NCBI GenBank assembly: GCA_965237875.1
Contig: CBDEGP010000001.1
Coordinates: 62,001 to 126,000, forward strand
Direction of reading: 5' to 3'
Length of the DNA: 64,000 bases
Source: DAOUJI01 sp965237875
GTDB lineage: Bacteria; Chloroflexota; Dehalococcoidia; Lucifugimonadales; JAGWBF01
The notes under the pieces were generated by a model. That model saw only the letters and a list, made by a program, of their open reading frames with translations, was not told the DNA's origin and did not search any database. This document shows, in pieces, positions 43,492-52,558 of the stretch. Numbering within the stretch: the first letter of the stretch is position 1; each line of letters opens with the position of its first letter. The position numbers and the translations under genes were made by a program.

Positions 43492-44439
43492 ATGAATTTT
43501 GGATGCGTTATCCCGAACAGGGGAAATCCTCTGTTCACCCCGGAGGAGATGAAGACCCTCGTCGTCAAGGCGGAGGAGATGGGCTTCGAGCACGCATGGT
43601 TCAGCGACCACGTAATTCTGCCCAACACCGTAGCTCCCCGCTACCCCTATTCCGCCACCGGCGTGCCCCGGTTCACCGTCGAGCAGCCCTACAGCGACCC
43701 TCTGACGGTCATGGCCTTCATGGCTGGGGCCACCTCCCGCATCAAGTTTGGGACCGGCGTATTGGTGATTCCATACAGGCCGGCCGTGCTCGCGGCAAAG
43801 ATAATCTCCACCATCGACTACTTTTCGGGCGGCCGGGTGATACTGGGCATCGGCGTAGGCTGGATGGAGGAGGAGTTTGTCGCCCTTGGGCTGGACACCT
43901 TCCGCGAGCGGGGCAAGGTCACCGACGAGTTCATCAACGTCTTTAGAGAGTTGTGGAGCAAGGAAGACCCCGAGTACGACGGAGATTACGTCAAGTTCTC
44001 GGACCTGAAGTTCTATCCGAAACCTGCGCAGGAGCCCGGAGTTCCTATCTGGGTGGGAGGCAACACGCCTCCGGCCATAAGGCGGGCCGCACGCCTGGGC
44101 GACGGCTGGATTCCCATAGGCGCCAGGCCGCCCGACCTGTTCCCTCCCGATGAGTTGGCCAAGAAGATTGGCGAGCTCAGGGACCTGACGGAGAAGGCGG
44201 GACGGCCCAGGGACGACGTGGAGTTGGCCTTCTCCTGCGAGGTTGACTTCGAGCGCAGGGGCAATGGAGAACGGTGGACTCTTTCGGGGACCATGCAGGA
44301 GATCGCCGACGACCTGAAGCGGTACCACGAGATAGGTGTGCGCCACTACCGCATGGGCTTCCCAGGCGACACCCTTCAGGCCAAGGTGGACAGCATGGAG
44401 CGGTTCGTCAACGAGGTCAGGCCCAAGCTGGCGGCGTAG
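43492..44439 (+). CDS. LLM-class F420-dependent oxidoreductase (4), TIGR03619-like
   Basis: 315 residues. ATG 43492 has GGAGGAAGACTG directly upstream and is preferred over ATG 43471. MGFEHAWFSDHVILP replaces the EHH segment with SDH as in TIGR03619 proteins, and GTGVLVIPYRPAVLAAKIIS, GIGVGWMEEEF and PIWVGGNTPPAIRRAARLGD are subfamily signatures. F420 is the probable cofactor by subfamily; the substrate is unknown. Confidence 0.9.
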   Translation: MNFGCVIPNRGNPLFTPEEMKTLVVKAEEMGFEHAWFSDHVILPNTVAPRYPYSATGVPRFTVEQPYSDPLTVMAFMAGATSRIKFGTGVLVIPYRPAVLAAKIISTIDYFSGGRVILGIGVGWMEEEFVALGLDTFRERGKVTDEFINVFRELWSKEDPEYDGDYVKFSDLKFYPKPAQEPGVPIWVGGNTPPAIRRAARLGDGWIPIGARPPDLFPPDELAKKIGELRDLTEKAGRPRDDVELAFSCEVDFERRGNGERWTLSGTMQEIADDLKRYHEIGVRHYRMGFPGDTLQAKVDSMERFVNEVRPKLAA

Positions 44440-44485
44440 CAGCCAGTCCCTTCTCCCGTCGAGGGGGCAGGGAGTCTTAAGAAAC

Positions 44486-46720
44486 ATGATGACCGCAGCG
44501 GAATCAATACTGGAAGGGCTTAATCCGGCCCAACGGGAGGCGGTCGAGACAATCGAAGGGCCTCTGCTGATTGCGGCCGGCCCCGGCAGCGGCAAGACCC
44601 GTGTCATCACTCACAGGGTTGCCTATCTTGTGCGGGTGTGCGGCGTCACTCCCTACCGCATCCTGGCCGTCACGTTCACCAACAAGGCGGCCCGCGAGAT
44701 GAAGGAGAGGCTTGAGCGCCTAGTGGGTCCCCGGGCGGAACAGCTCACTGTGGGCACCTTCCACGCTTTCTGTGCGTCGGTCCTCAGGCGCGACGGCAAA
44801 CACGTCGGCGTTGAGCCCAACTTCACCATCTATGACGACGAGGACCAAATAAGCCTGGTCAAGCAAGCCTTGGAGCAGGTCGAACTCGACCCCAAACGCT
44901 TCCCTCCAAGGGCAGTCCTCGGCTCAATCTCCAGGTCCAAGAGCCAGATAGTAGACTCCCACGCTTTGGAACAAAATCAGCTGAGCTACTTCGAGGCCCA
45001 GGCGGCCAAGGTCTACCGCCGGTACGACGAGATGCTCAGCCGCAACAACGCGGTGGACTTCGACGATCTGCTGATGAAGGTCGTGGTCCTGTTTCGGGAC
45101 CACCCCGACGTGCTGAAGAAGTACCAGCGCCGCTTCCAGCATGTGCTCATCGACGAATTCCAGGACACCAACGTCGCCCAGTATTCCCTGGCGCGGCTGC
45201 TGTCCCAGGAGAGCCGCAACATCTGCGTGGTGGGAGACGCCGACCAGTCCATCTACTCCTGGCGCCACGCCGACATACGGAACATTCTCAGCTTCCAGCA
45301 GGACTACCCCGAGGCCCGCACGGTCAATCTGGATGAGAACTACCGGTCGACGGGAGCCATCCTCGAGGCTGCCGCCAACCTGATATCGGCCAACAAGATG
45401 CGCCTTGCCAAGAACCTCCACACCTCCAAAGACCAAGGCGCCCTCCTGGTCGTCCATGAGGTGTACGACCAGGAAGAGGAGGCCCAGTTCACTCTCCAGG
45501 AGATAGACCGCCTGGCCAAGCAGGAGGGGTACTCCTACGGCGACTGCGCCGTCATGTACCGGGTCAACTCCCAGTCGCGGGCGTTGGAAGAGGCTTGCAT
45601 AAGGTACGGGATGAAGTACCGGCTTGTGGGAGGGGTCCGGTTCTACCAGCGGCGAGAGGTCAAGGACGTGATGGCCTACCTGCGTTTGCTGGCCAATCCC
45701 GAGGACGGCGTAAGCCTGACCAGGATCATAAACACGCCCACCAGGGGGATAGGCCAGCGCACCCTGCAGGAGCTGACCCGCATGGCCCGGACCCGTGAGA
45801 TTTCCCTCATGGAAGCCTTGAAGACCGTCTCTTCCAGCCAGGAGGGCCAGGGCGGCCAGGACCGCCCGGACGAGGAAGCCGTCCCCGCCTCGCTCCGCTC
45901 GGCCAGGGCGGCGCGCCCCCTGGCCGATTTCCGCAGGTTGATGGACGGACTCGCCGAGGAAAGCCGCAAGGCGGACGTGGTGGAGCTGGTCGACTCGGTT
46001 GTGGAGCGGACCGGCTACAAGCGATTCCTCTACGAGAAGACCGAGGTCGCCGACGAACGGTGGGAGAACATCCTCGAGCTTCGCAACACGGCACAGGAGT
46101 TCCGGGCGATGGAGCCGCCTGACGGGCTGGTGAGCATGTTGGAGCGGCTGGCCCTGGTGGCCAACGTGGACGACTACGTGGAGGCGTCGGAGTCGCTGAC
46201 TCTGATTACCTTGCACCAGGCCAAGGGGCTGGAGTTTCCCGTGGTCTTCATCCTGGGGATGGAGGAGGGTGTGCTGCCCCACTTCCGTTCAATGGACAGT
46301 GAAGCGGAAATAGAGGAGGAGCGCAGGCTTTGCTACGTGGGCATGACCCGCTCCAAGGAGCGCCTCTACCTGCTCAAGGCTTTCCGTAGGAACATGATGG
46401 GCGGATTTTCCAATACGCTGCCCTCCAGGTTCCTGGAGGAGATTCCCAGGCGGCTGACGTCTCCGCCCGCCTCAGCGCCTAAGAAGGTCAGGACGGCCCT
46501 GGCAAGGGATGTATGGGTCCCCCACTCCGCAGCGCCCGAACCCTCTCAAGCTCAGCCGCTGTTCAGAACGGGCGACAAGGTGCGCCACCCCACCTTCGGG
46601 GAGGGAATGGTGGTCAGCTGCGTTCCCTCCGGCCCCGACTTCGAGGTGACCGTGGCGTTTACAGAAGGCGCCGGCGTCAAACGGCTGCTTCTCAGCTTCG
46701 CCCATTTGGAACCCGCATAA
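44486..46720 (+). CDS. pcrA: ATP-dependent DNA helicase, UvrD/PcrA type
   Basis: 744 residues from ATG 44486 (MMTAAESILEGLNPAQREAV); the frame is open to 44336 but the helicase begins here. SF1A motifs: Q motif LNPAQREAV, Walker A AAGPGSGKT, Ib/Ia FTNKAAREM, motif II DEFQDTNVAQ, III GDADQSIYSWRHAD, IV LDENYRSTGAIL, V LITLHQAKGLEFPVVFI, VI ERRLCYVGMTRSKERLYLL. The C-terminus (GDKVRHPTFGEGMVVSC) is the PcrA/UvrD Tudor-like tail that binds RNA polymerase. It acts in repair and replication-conflict clearance. Confidence 0.95.
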   Translation: MMTAAESILEGLNPAQREAVETIEGPLLIAAGPGSGKTRVITHRVAYLVRVCGVTPYRILAVTFTNKAAREMKERLERLVGPRAEQLTVGTFHAFCASVLRRDGKHVGVEPNFTIYDDEDQISLVKQALEQVELDPKRFPPRAVLGSISRSKSQIVDSHALEQNQLSYFEAQAAKVYRRYDEMLSRNNAVDFDDLLMKVVVLFRDHPDVLKKYQRRFQHVLIDEFQDTNVAQYSLARLLSQESRNICVVGDADQSIYSWRHADIRNILSFQQDYPEARTVNLDENYRSTGAILEAAANLISANKMRLAKNLHTSKDQGALLVVHEVYDQEEEAQFTLQEIDRLAKQEGYSYGDCAVMYRVNSQSRALEEACIRYGMKYRLVGGVRFYQRREVKDVMAYLRLLANPEDGVSLTRIINTPTRGIGQRTLQELTRMARTREISLMEALKTVSSSQEGQGGQDRPDEEAVPASLRSARAARPLADFRRLMDGLAEESRKADVVELVDSVVERTGYKRFLYEKTEVADERWENILELRNTAQEFRAMEPPDGLVSMLERLALVANVDDYVEASESLTLITLHQAKGLEFPVVFILGMEEGVLPHFRSMDSEAEIEEERRLCYVGMTRSKERLYLLKAFRRNMMGGFSNTLPSRFLEEIPRRLTSPPASAPKKVRTALARDVWVPHSAAPEPSQAQPLFRTGDKVRHPTFGEGMVVSCVPSGPDFEVTVAFTEGAGVKRLLLSFAHLEPA

Positions 46721-46778
46721 CACAGCCGCCGCCCGGCCTTCCTTGACCTTTCAACCGCGGCAGACCCTCAAGCGGCCT

Positions 46779-46991
46779 TTACCCACTGAGGAAGTCGAGG
46801 AAGTTGCCCAGGCCGGAGGTGTCGCCCCGAAATATCTCGGTAAAGCCGCACCGCGAACAGGAAATGGCCGTGAATTTCTTGTTCTGGATGTCAAAGAACC
46901 TGGAGTACTTGCCAGTGGTGCGGATTTCCTCGGTGGTGAACTCCGGGTGTGCGCATTTGGCGCACCTGAAGGACTGACCGGTTTGTGCCAT
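46779..46991 (-). CDS. zinc-ribbon protein (nucleic-acid-binding type)
   Basis: 70 residues from ATG 46991 (MAQTGQSFRCAKCAHPEFTT); the open frame extends further but GC-rich upstream codons look non-coding. Two Cys pairs (CAKC and CSRC) frame a small ribbon, and the end FTEIFRGDTSGLGNFLDFL matches PF09855-type proteins. Function unknown. Convergent with the helicase gene. Confidence 0.8.
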   Translation of the reverse strand: MAQTGQSFRCAKCAHPEFTTEEIRTTGKYSRFFDIQNKKFTAISCSRCGFTEIFRGDTSGLGNFLDFLSG

Positions 46992-47059
46992 GTGAAGCCG
47001 CTCCTTGGGAACTGTCTTAGACCCTGGTCTGACCGGGGCCTCCCCCGGCCCGGAGTGGA

Positions 47060-47734
47060 TTATAACCCCGGATAGATGCGTTTGAATGGGAAGGCGTAGA
47101 CCGTTTCGTGGTCGTTGGAGAAGCGCCCCTCTTCCTTCCACCCGGCGTTGAGCTGCAACAGTTCCCGGAATGCCTTGGCCGGGTCTGGCTGGTCCGTCTC
47201 ATAGAGGTTCAGGAACCTGGCGCCCTTCCCTGTAACCTCTTCCCTGCACTCGTACCTGTAGGCAATGTGGTAGAGGCCCGACTCCAGGATGTCCCTGACG
47301 TGGATGTCCGTGTAGAAACGGTTGAAGTCGTCGGCGCGGGAGGCGTCGGGAACGTCAACCATGACCACGAACCCGCCGGTGGACTTCCGGCTGGCTGCCC
47401 GCAGCTCTCCGCCCAGCCTCTGGTAGATGCCCACGTGGACCACGTCCAGCAGTGGACTCATGCGTTCCGGGTCCCTTCTCCTGTGAGGGGACTCGTTTTG
47501 GGCTTTCCAGGCGGCCATTGCGTCGTCCCAGACGGTCTCATAGAGGGCGATGTAACCGGGTTGCCCGTCTTTACGGTCGGCGTTCTCCAGCCGCATGGGG
47601 TTGCCGAATACGCTCGTGGCCGTCACGTCCGGAAGATGCATGTGGTTGTACCAGCGGTTGAATTCATCTTCGCGTCCTGCCTCGCCGCAGTTGCTGAACA
47701 CCAGCAGCATCCCGTTGGGGTATCGTCCGTCCAT
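47060..47734 (-). CDS. dimeric alpha/beta-barrel-like protein, function unknown
   Basis: 224 residues. Two similar halves are readable: LLVFSNCGEAGREDEFNRWYNHMHLPD near residue 10-35 (E-F-N-x-W-Y-N-x-x-H) and VMVDVPDASRADDFNRFYTDIHVRD near 125-150 (D-F-N-x-F-Y-x-x-I-H). This internal duplication with conserved W/FY and His recalls EthD/DUF4286-type ferredoxin-like folds. It is 55 bp downstream of the ThDP enzyme on the same strand and may be its partner or an isomerase. Confidence 0.65.
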   Translation of the reverse strand: MDGRYPNGMLLVFSNCGEAGREDEFNRWYNHMHLPDVTATSVFGNPMRLENADRKDGQPGYIALYETVWDDAMAAWKAQNESPHRRRDPERMSPLLDVVHVGIYQRLGGELRAASRKSTGGFVVMVDVPDASRADDFNRFYTDIHVRDILESGLYHIAYRYECREEVTGKGARFLNLYETDQPDPAKAFRELLQLNAGWKEEGRFSNDHETVYAFPFKRIYPGL

Positions 47735-47789
47735 TGGTTCCTCCTAATCCGGGACCGGAGTCCCCTGTTGGTGGCTTGGTCCTTTAACC

Positions 47790-49481
47790 CTAAGATGACG
47801 CGGCGGCCTTGTGGCGGTCGATGGCGTCCTGGGCGCGTGGGCTGATGGCCTGCTGCACCGCTACGTTGACGACGTAGGGACGGTCGGTCACGCTCAAGGC
47901 GCGCTCCAGCGCGGGCGCCAGCTGCTCGGGCGTCTCAACGAACTCCCCGTGACAGCCCAGGCCCTGGGCCATCATGTCGTATCTGCTCTGGAGCAGGTCC
48001 GTCACCACGGCGCGGCCATAGAAGCCCAGCTGGCGCTGCTTGTCCGTGCCCCAGGCGGAGTCGTTGCCGATAATCACGGTGATTGGAATCCTGTGTCTCA
48101 CCGCCGTATCCAGTTCCATGGCCTGGAAGCCGAACCCTCCGTCTCCGCACAGGTTGATGACCCTGGCCTCGGGGTAAGCGATCTTTGCGGCGATGGAAGT
48201 GGGCAGGGAGGATCCCAACATGCCCAGGGTGGACAGGTACAGGTAGCGTCCGGGCGTGTTGGCTTTGTAGTGGCACCGCCCGAAGTGGCAGAAGTCGCCT
48301 CCGTCGAAGATGAGAAAATCGTCCGGGCGGAGGTAGGACGACAGGGTCTTGTGTAGATACATGGCGTGCATGGGCGCTTCCGGCTTGGCCAGGGTGTCCA
48401 GCCATTCGGCGTGGGCGGCCTGCACGGCCCGCAGCCTGTCCAGCCAGGGCAGGGGAGTCCAGGCATGCTTGGCGGCTTCTTCAACCAGCTGCTTTACCAC
48501 TGCCCCCACGTCCGCCGTTATGCCCACGTCGGCGCCCCGGTTGCGGCCCACTTCCGCCGGGTCCGGGTCAACCTGAATCACCTTGGCGTCAGCGGATATG
48601 AAGGGAGGCAGCCCGAATCCCACCGCCGAGTCCATCTTTCTGCCCAAAAAGACGACGGCGTCGGCCTCGGCCAGCAAGTTGGCGACCCTGTTGAGCCCCC
48701 GCACGAACAGCCCGAAGCAGCTGGGATGGTCATCGGAAACTATGCCGGTGGCGTGGTCCTCGGTGAGCAGCGGTAGGCCGGTGACGTCCAGAAGCTGCGC
48801 CAGAGCGTCGCCGGCGTTGGAGTCGGCGGCGGGCCCTCCGGCCACGATCATGGGACGCTGGGCCTGTTGCAATATGCGAACTATTTCCCGGATAGCGTCG
48901 GGACTCGCCGACGCCTGCTCCTCGGCCCGGTACTGTTCAGAGGAGAAGAAGGCGACCTCGCTCTCGTCCACCGTCTGTTCCTGCACGTCGATGGGGATGG
49001 TGAGGTGGACCGGGCCTCGCCTGCCGGTCATGGCCGTCCTGAAGGCCCTGGCCAGATAGTCCGGGATGCGCCGTGCGTCGGGCACCAGCCAAGAACCCTT
49101 GGTCACCGGAGCCGCCATGGCCGTCTGCTCGATTTCCTGCATGGCCCCCCGCCCCAGCTGCGCCGCCGCGGCGCTTCCGCTGATGTTCACCACGGGGCTG
49201 CCTCCGTGCATGGCGTTGGCTAGGCCGGGGATCGAGTTGGCCATGCCGGGGGTGGTGAAGAGAGTGACGCCGGGCTGGCCGGTGATGCGGCCCCAGGCGT
49301 CGGCCATGTGGACGGCGGCCTGCTCGTGGCGCACGTCGACGAACCGGAAGTCCATGTCGAACATGGTGTCCATGACGGGCAGGGTGTGGTCTCCGGCCAG
49401 GGTGAACACGTTTTGCACCCCCTCAAGCTTCAACGCCCTCCCAATGAGTTGGCTTCCGGTCACCTTGCCGCTGCTTGCCAT
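47790..49481 (-). CDS. thiamine-diphosphate-dependent enzyme (acetolactate synthase-like)
   Basis: 563 residues from ATG 49481, behind GGGAAGGAGACGG. The N-terminal Pyr domain has VFTLAGDHTLPVMDTMFDMD and the catalytic Glu region FRFVDVRHEQAAVHMADAWG (Glu in RHEQ). The central domain and the PP domain GDGGFGFQAMELDTAVRHRI with the metal-binding Asp and later Asn follow. It decarboxylates a 2-oxoacid or oxalyl-CoA-type substrate. The exact reaction (acetolactate synthase, benzoylformate or oxalyl-CoA decarboxylase) cannot be settled. Confidence 0.88.
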   Translation of the reverse strand: MASSGKVTGSQLIGRALKLEGVQNVFTLAGDHTLPVMDTMFDMDFRFVDVRHEQAAVHMADAWGRITGQPGVTLFTTPGMANSIPGLANAMHGGSPVVNISGSAAAAQLGRGAMQEIEQTAMAAPVTKGSWLVPDARRIPDYLARAFRTAMTGRRGPVHLTIPIDVQEQTVDESEVAFFSSEQYRAEEQASASPDAIREIVRILQQAQRPMIVAGGPAADSNAGDALAQLLDVTGLPLLTEDHATGIVSDDHPSCFGLFVRGLNRVANLLAEADAVVFLGRKMDSAVGFGLPPFISADAKVIQVDPDPAEVGRNRGADVGITADVGAVVKQLVEEAAKHAWTPLPWLDRLRAVQAAHAEWLDTLAKPEAPMHAMYLHKTLSSYLRPDDFLIFDGGDFCHFGRCHYKANTPGRYLYLSTLGMLGSSLPTSIAAKIAYPEARVINLCGDGGFGFQAMELDTAVRHRIPITVIIGNDSAWGTDKQRQLGFYGRAVVTDLLQSRYDMMAQGLGCHGEFVETPEQLAPALERALSVTDRPYVVNVAVQQAISPRAQDAIDRHKAAASS

Positions 49482-49650
49482 AACCGTCTCCTTCCCTGTC
49501 CGGCCCTTGACTGGCCGAGTGTAAACGGCTCCCTGCTGAGGCCCATTATGTTCCAGACGCCCGCACGGTGGCAACAGGGAGGCTTGCGGCGGCGCCGAGG
49601 CCTTCGGGTCTTTCCGTTCGCCTTGACCAAGTTGAAGGGTGGTTCGACGG

Positions 49651-49938
49651 GCTTTCAAGTAACTGCTCCCAGATGGGCCTAGGCGACCGGCCTGTCGCCC
49701 CTACGACAGACCAAGGCCCCGGCCACTACACTGTCATTCCGAACGCCGCGGAGCGGCGTGAGGAATCTAAAGCGCTTGTTCACAAAGCCCGCCAGACTAG
49801 AAACGCGACACCCAAGGCACGCGGACCTGTCGCTGGAACGCGCCGCTACTGTGGAGAACCTTCTTAGATTCCTCGCTGCGCTTCGGAATGACAGAATGGC
49901 GGGCAAGCGGGGGGCAGCTTTCAAGTAACTGCTCCCAG
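49651..49938. repeat. MITE-like unit: inverted repeats within 22-bp direct repeats
   Basis: Direct repeats GCTTTCAAGTAACTGCTCCC(AG) lie at 49651-49672 and 49917-49938. Between them are inverted copies of a CTGTCATTCCGAA...GAGGAATCTAA repeat (49731-49770 and, reversed, 49864-49894). A palindromic GGCGACCGGCC-GTCGCC repeat at 49682-49699 (related to 54929) is also present. No coding gene is supported. Confidence 0.7.
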
Positions 49939-50150
49939 TTACTCGCTGTTGCTCGGCTCCGTCTCCGGCGCGTAACGTTGCTCACCACGAACGGACCGGC
50001 CAAGACCATTGACTGCTGACGGGCCCTCGCGTGGGGGCCTTAGCTTTGGTTGCCGCTCCTGTGCGGCGGGTATATAATGCCCCGTGTATCTTGCGCCTCA
50101 ACCCGCGCCCTCCTTGAGGCGGCTTCCAGGGCGCCCAAGAGGAGACAATC
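49939..50150. other. repeat-bearing spacer before monooxygenase (5)
   Basis: Contains a partial GCTCACCACGAACGG repeat (49982-49996 region) and the promoter of the next gene (TATAAT 50073-50078). No gene seen. Confidence 0.5.
50073..50078 (+). promoter_or_regulatory. -10 element for monooxygenase (5)
   Basis: TATAAT 73 bp before ATG 50151, within TATATAATGCC. No clear -35. Confidence 0.5.
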
Positions 50151-51320
50151 ATGGCCCTCCCGGAACGAATGAAGTTCGGCATATTCCTTGCCCCGTTCCA
50201 CCCGACCGACGAGAACCCCACGCTCGCGCTGCACAGGGACATGGAACTGCTGGAGTGGCTTGATTATCTTGGGTTCGACGAGGCCTGGGTGGGAGAGCAC
50301 CACAGCGCCGGGTGGGAGACCATTTCCTCTCCCGAAGTGTTCATAGCAGCGGCGGCCGAGCGGACCCGTCACATCAAGCTGGGCACAGGCGTGATTAGCC
50401 TCCCGTACCACCATCCCTTCATGGTGGCCAACCGGATGATTCAATTAGACCACATGACCCGGGGGCGAGTGATGTTGGGCGTAGGGCCCGGAGCCCTGGT
50501 CACCGACGCCTATATGCTGGGCATCGACTCCGCGGTCCAGCGGGAGCGGATGGATGAGTCCCTGGGAATGGTCCTCAGGCTGATGACCGAAACGGACCCC
50601 ATCACCTACGACGGAGGCTGGTTCCAGCTCAACGAAGCGCTTCTGCAGCTCAGGCCCTACACCAAACCCCACATGCCAGTCGCCGTGGCGTCGGTCTTGT
50701 CTCCCTCGGGAGTGGCTCTTGCCGGAAAGCACGGAGCGGCGGTGCTCTCCCTCATCGTTTCCAGGGACAGGCCCGGTTTCACGGACCTGGGCGCTCTCTG
50801 GTCCATAGCCGAGGAATCGGCGGCGGAGCACAATCAGACCGTCAACAGAGATGACTGGCGCATAGTCATTCCCACCCACATCGCGGAGTCTCGGGAAGAG
50901 GCGATAGAGGACGTTAGGAAGGGCGGAGGACGCATCCAACGCAAGTATTTCGAGGAGACCCTTGGCCGCCTCCCCGACGACCCGGAGCCAATGGACCAGA
51001 TAGTGGACACCATGGTTGCCACCGGGTCGTGGGTTGTAGGAACGCCCGACGACTGCGTAGCGGCCATCAAGCGTTTGGAACAGGAGAGCGGAGGATACGG
51101 AGCCTACCTGGTCCAGTCTTTCGACTGGGCCCCGCGTGAGAAGCTCCTCAAGAGCTACGAGTTGATGGCCCGGTACGTCATGCCCAAATTCCAGAACTCT
51201 CTGGTGGGCATCGAGACATCGAACGAGTGGGCCAGGGAACGGTCGCCCGTCTTGACGGAAATGAGAACGCGGGCCATAGACAGGGCTAGAGAGACCTACT
51301 CCCAACGCAGGGCGACCTAA
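50151..51320 (+). CDS. LLM-class flavin-dependent oxidoreductase (5)
   Basis: 389 residues, preceded by GAGGAGACAATC. RMKFGIFLAPFHPTDENPTL opens the barrel; LGFDEAWVGEHHSAGWETIS is the EHH segment; LGTGVISLPYHHPFMVANRM and PDDCVAAIKRLEQ near the end fit the family. The layout (GEHHSAGWE) matches alkanal or limonene monooxygenase-like members. It pairs with the next gene 88 bp downstream, probably as one operon with the MFS exporter and the selenoprotein. Confidence 0.88.
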   Translation: MALPERMKFGIFLAPFHPTDENPTLALHRDMELLEWLDYLGFDEAWVGEHHSAGWETISSPEVFIAAAAERTRHIKLGTGVISLPYHHPFMVANRMIQLDHMTRGRVMLGVGPGALVTDAYMLGIDSAVQRERMDESLGMVLRLMTETDPITYDGGWFQLNEALLQLRPYTKPHMPVAVASVLSPSGVALAGKHGAAVLSLIVSRDRPGFTDLGALWSIAEESAAEHNQTVNRDDWRIVIPTHIAESREEAIEDVRKGGGRIQRKYFEETLGRLPDDPEPMDQIVDTMVATGSWVVGTPDDCVAAIKRLEQESGGYGAYLVQSFDWAPREKLLKSYELMARYVMPKFQNSLVGIETSNEWARERSPVLTEMRTRAIDRARETYSQRRAT

Positions 51321-51408
51321 CGCCAACTCCGTTCGCCGTGAGCGTGTCGAAGGGAAGTCCCATCGGAAACAGGAAATCGGCAAACGGAAAACAGAAGAGG
51401 GCGCTTAA

Positions 51409-52494
51409 ATGCATTTCGGCATTGTAATCGAGGGGGACTACAGGGAAGGTTTCACGCAGGACCAAGCCTTCCAGGAAGCATACGACCTGGTGGACACCGC
51501 CGAAAGGTTGGGACTGGACGGCGTCTGGCTGGCGGAGAGGCACTTTGCCGCTCCCGCCAGTTCCCTGGACCCCATGGGGGCAGCCATACCATCCATCGTG
51601 TCCACTCCCATGATAATGGCCACAGCCATCGCCGCCCGGACCCAGCGGGTCAGGGTTGGCATCGCCGTCAGCGTCCTGCCGCTGAACCACCCCGTGCGCA
51701 TGGCTGAAGAGGCGGCCACGCTGGACAACATCAGCCAGGGACGTTTGGACTTCGGAGTGGGGCGAAGCGGGTTCATGCGCGCCTACGAGGGCTACGGCAT
51801 ACCCTATGAGGAGAGCAGGCCGCGCTTCCGGGAATGCCTGGAGGTTATAACCAGGGCCTGGACAAACCACCGCTTCTCATATGACGGCGACTTCTACCAA
51901 TTCGACAACGTGTGCGTCATGCCAAAGCCCGTCCAGACGCCCCACCCTCCCATCCGCATCGCGGCCACGACCCGGGAGACCTTCCCGACCGTGGGAAGGC
52001 TGGGTTACCCTATATTCGTGGGGCTCCGCGGGATGGACCTGCCGGAACTCAAGGGGCATCTCAAAGTCTACCGGGAGGAGTGGAGCAAGGCCGGCCACAC
52101 GGGAAACGGCGACGTGATTCTGCGCATGCCGGTTTACGTGGCCGACACCGACCAACTCGCCCGGGACGACGCCGAGACAAGCACCATGAGGGCATACGAA
52201 AGGCTGGCCGCCACCTGGTCCAACGTCACTGTCACGACTCCGGGAGTGACCGGACTGGAGGAGCGGGCCGAGCAGGCAAGGCGTATCGCCGGCGCAACCT
52301 ATGACGACATACTTAGAGACCGTCTGGCCTACGGCGCCCCGGAGACTGTCGTCGCAAGAATCAACGAGGTGCGGGAGGACCTGGGCATATCCGGCATCAT
52401 CGCTGAGCTCAACGTGGGCGGACGCATTCCCAAAGAGCTGGTCTTCAACTCCCTCGAGCGTCTTGGCAAGCAGGTGATTCCGTCATTCAGGTAG
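51409..52494 (+). CDS. LLM-class flavin-dependent oxidoreductase (6)
   Basis: 361 residues. MHFGIVIEGDYREGF, LGLDGVWLAERHFAAPASSL (E-R-H in place of EHH), VAVSVLPLNHPVRMAEEAAT and FGVGRSGFMRAYEGYGIPYE are family signatures; APETVVARINEVRED is the C-terminal cap. The spacer before it contains a TTCG...GTCGAAGG repeat (51329-51354). Confidence 0.88.
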   Translation: MHFGIVIEGDYREGFTQDQAFQEAYDLVDTAERLGLDGVWLAERHFAAPASSLDPMGAAIPSIVSTPMIMATAIAARTQRVRVGIAVSVLPLNHPVRMAEEAATLDNISQGRLDFGVGRSGFMRAYEGYGIPYEESRPRFRECLEVITRAWTNHRFSYDGDFYQFDNVCVMPKPVQTPHPPIRIAATTRETFPTVGRLGYPIFVGLRGMDLPELKGHLKVYREEWSKAGHTGNGDVILRMPVYVADTDQLARDDAETSTMRAYERLAATWSNVTVTTPGVTGLEERAEQARRIAGATYDDILRDRLAYGAPETVVARINEVREDLGISGIIAELNVGGRIPKELVFNSLERLGKQVIPSFR

Positions 52495-52558
52495 GAATCG
52501 CAGGCCAGCAGCGCCGCTTCACCCCAACTCACACCAGGCAAACCGGACCGCACACCCA

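Noticed and set aside
44924..46282. A 452-codon antisense frame inside the helicase gene
   Set aside because: GC-skewed antisense shadow; the helicase motifs on the plus strand are complete.
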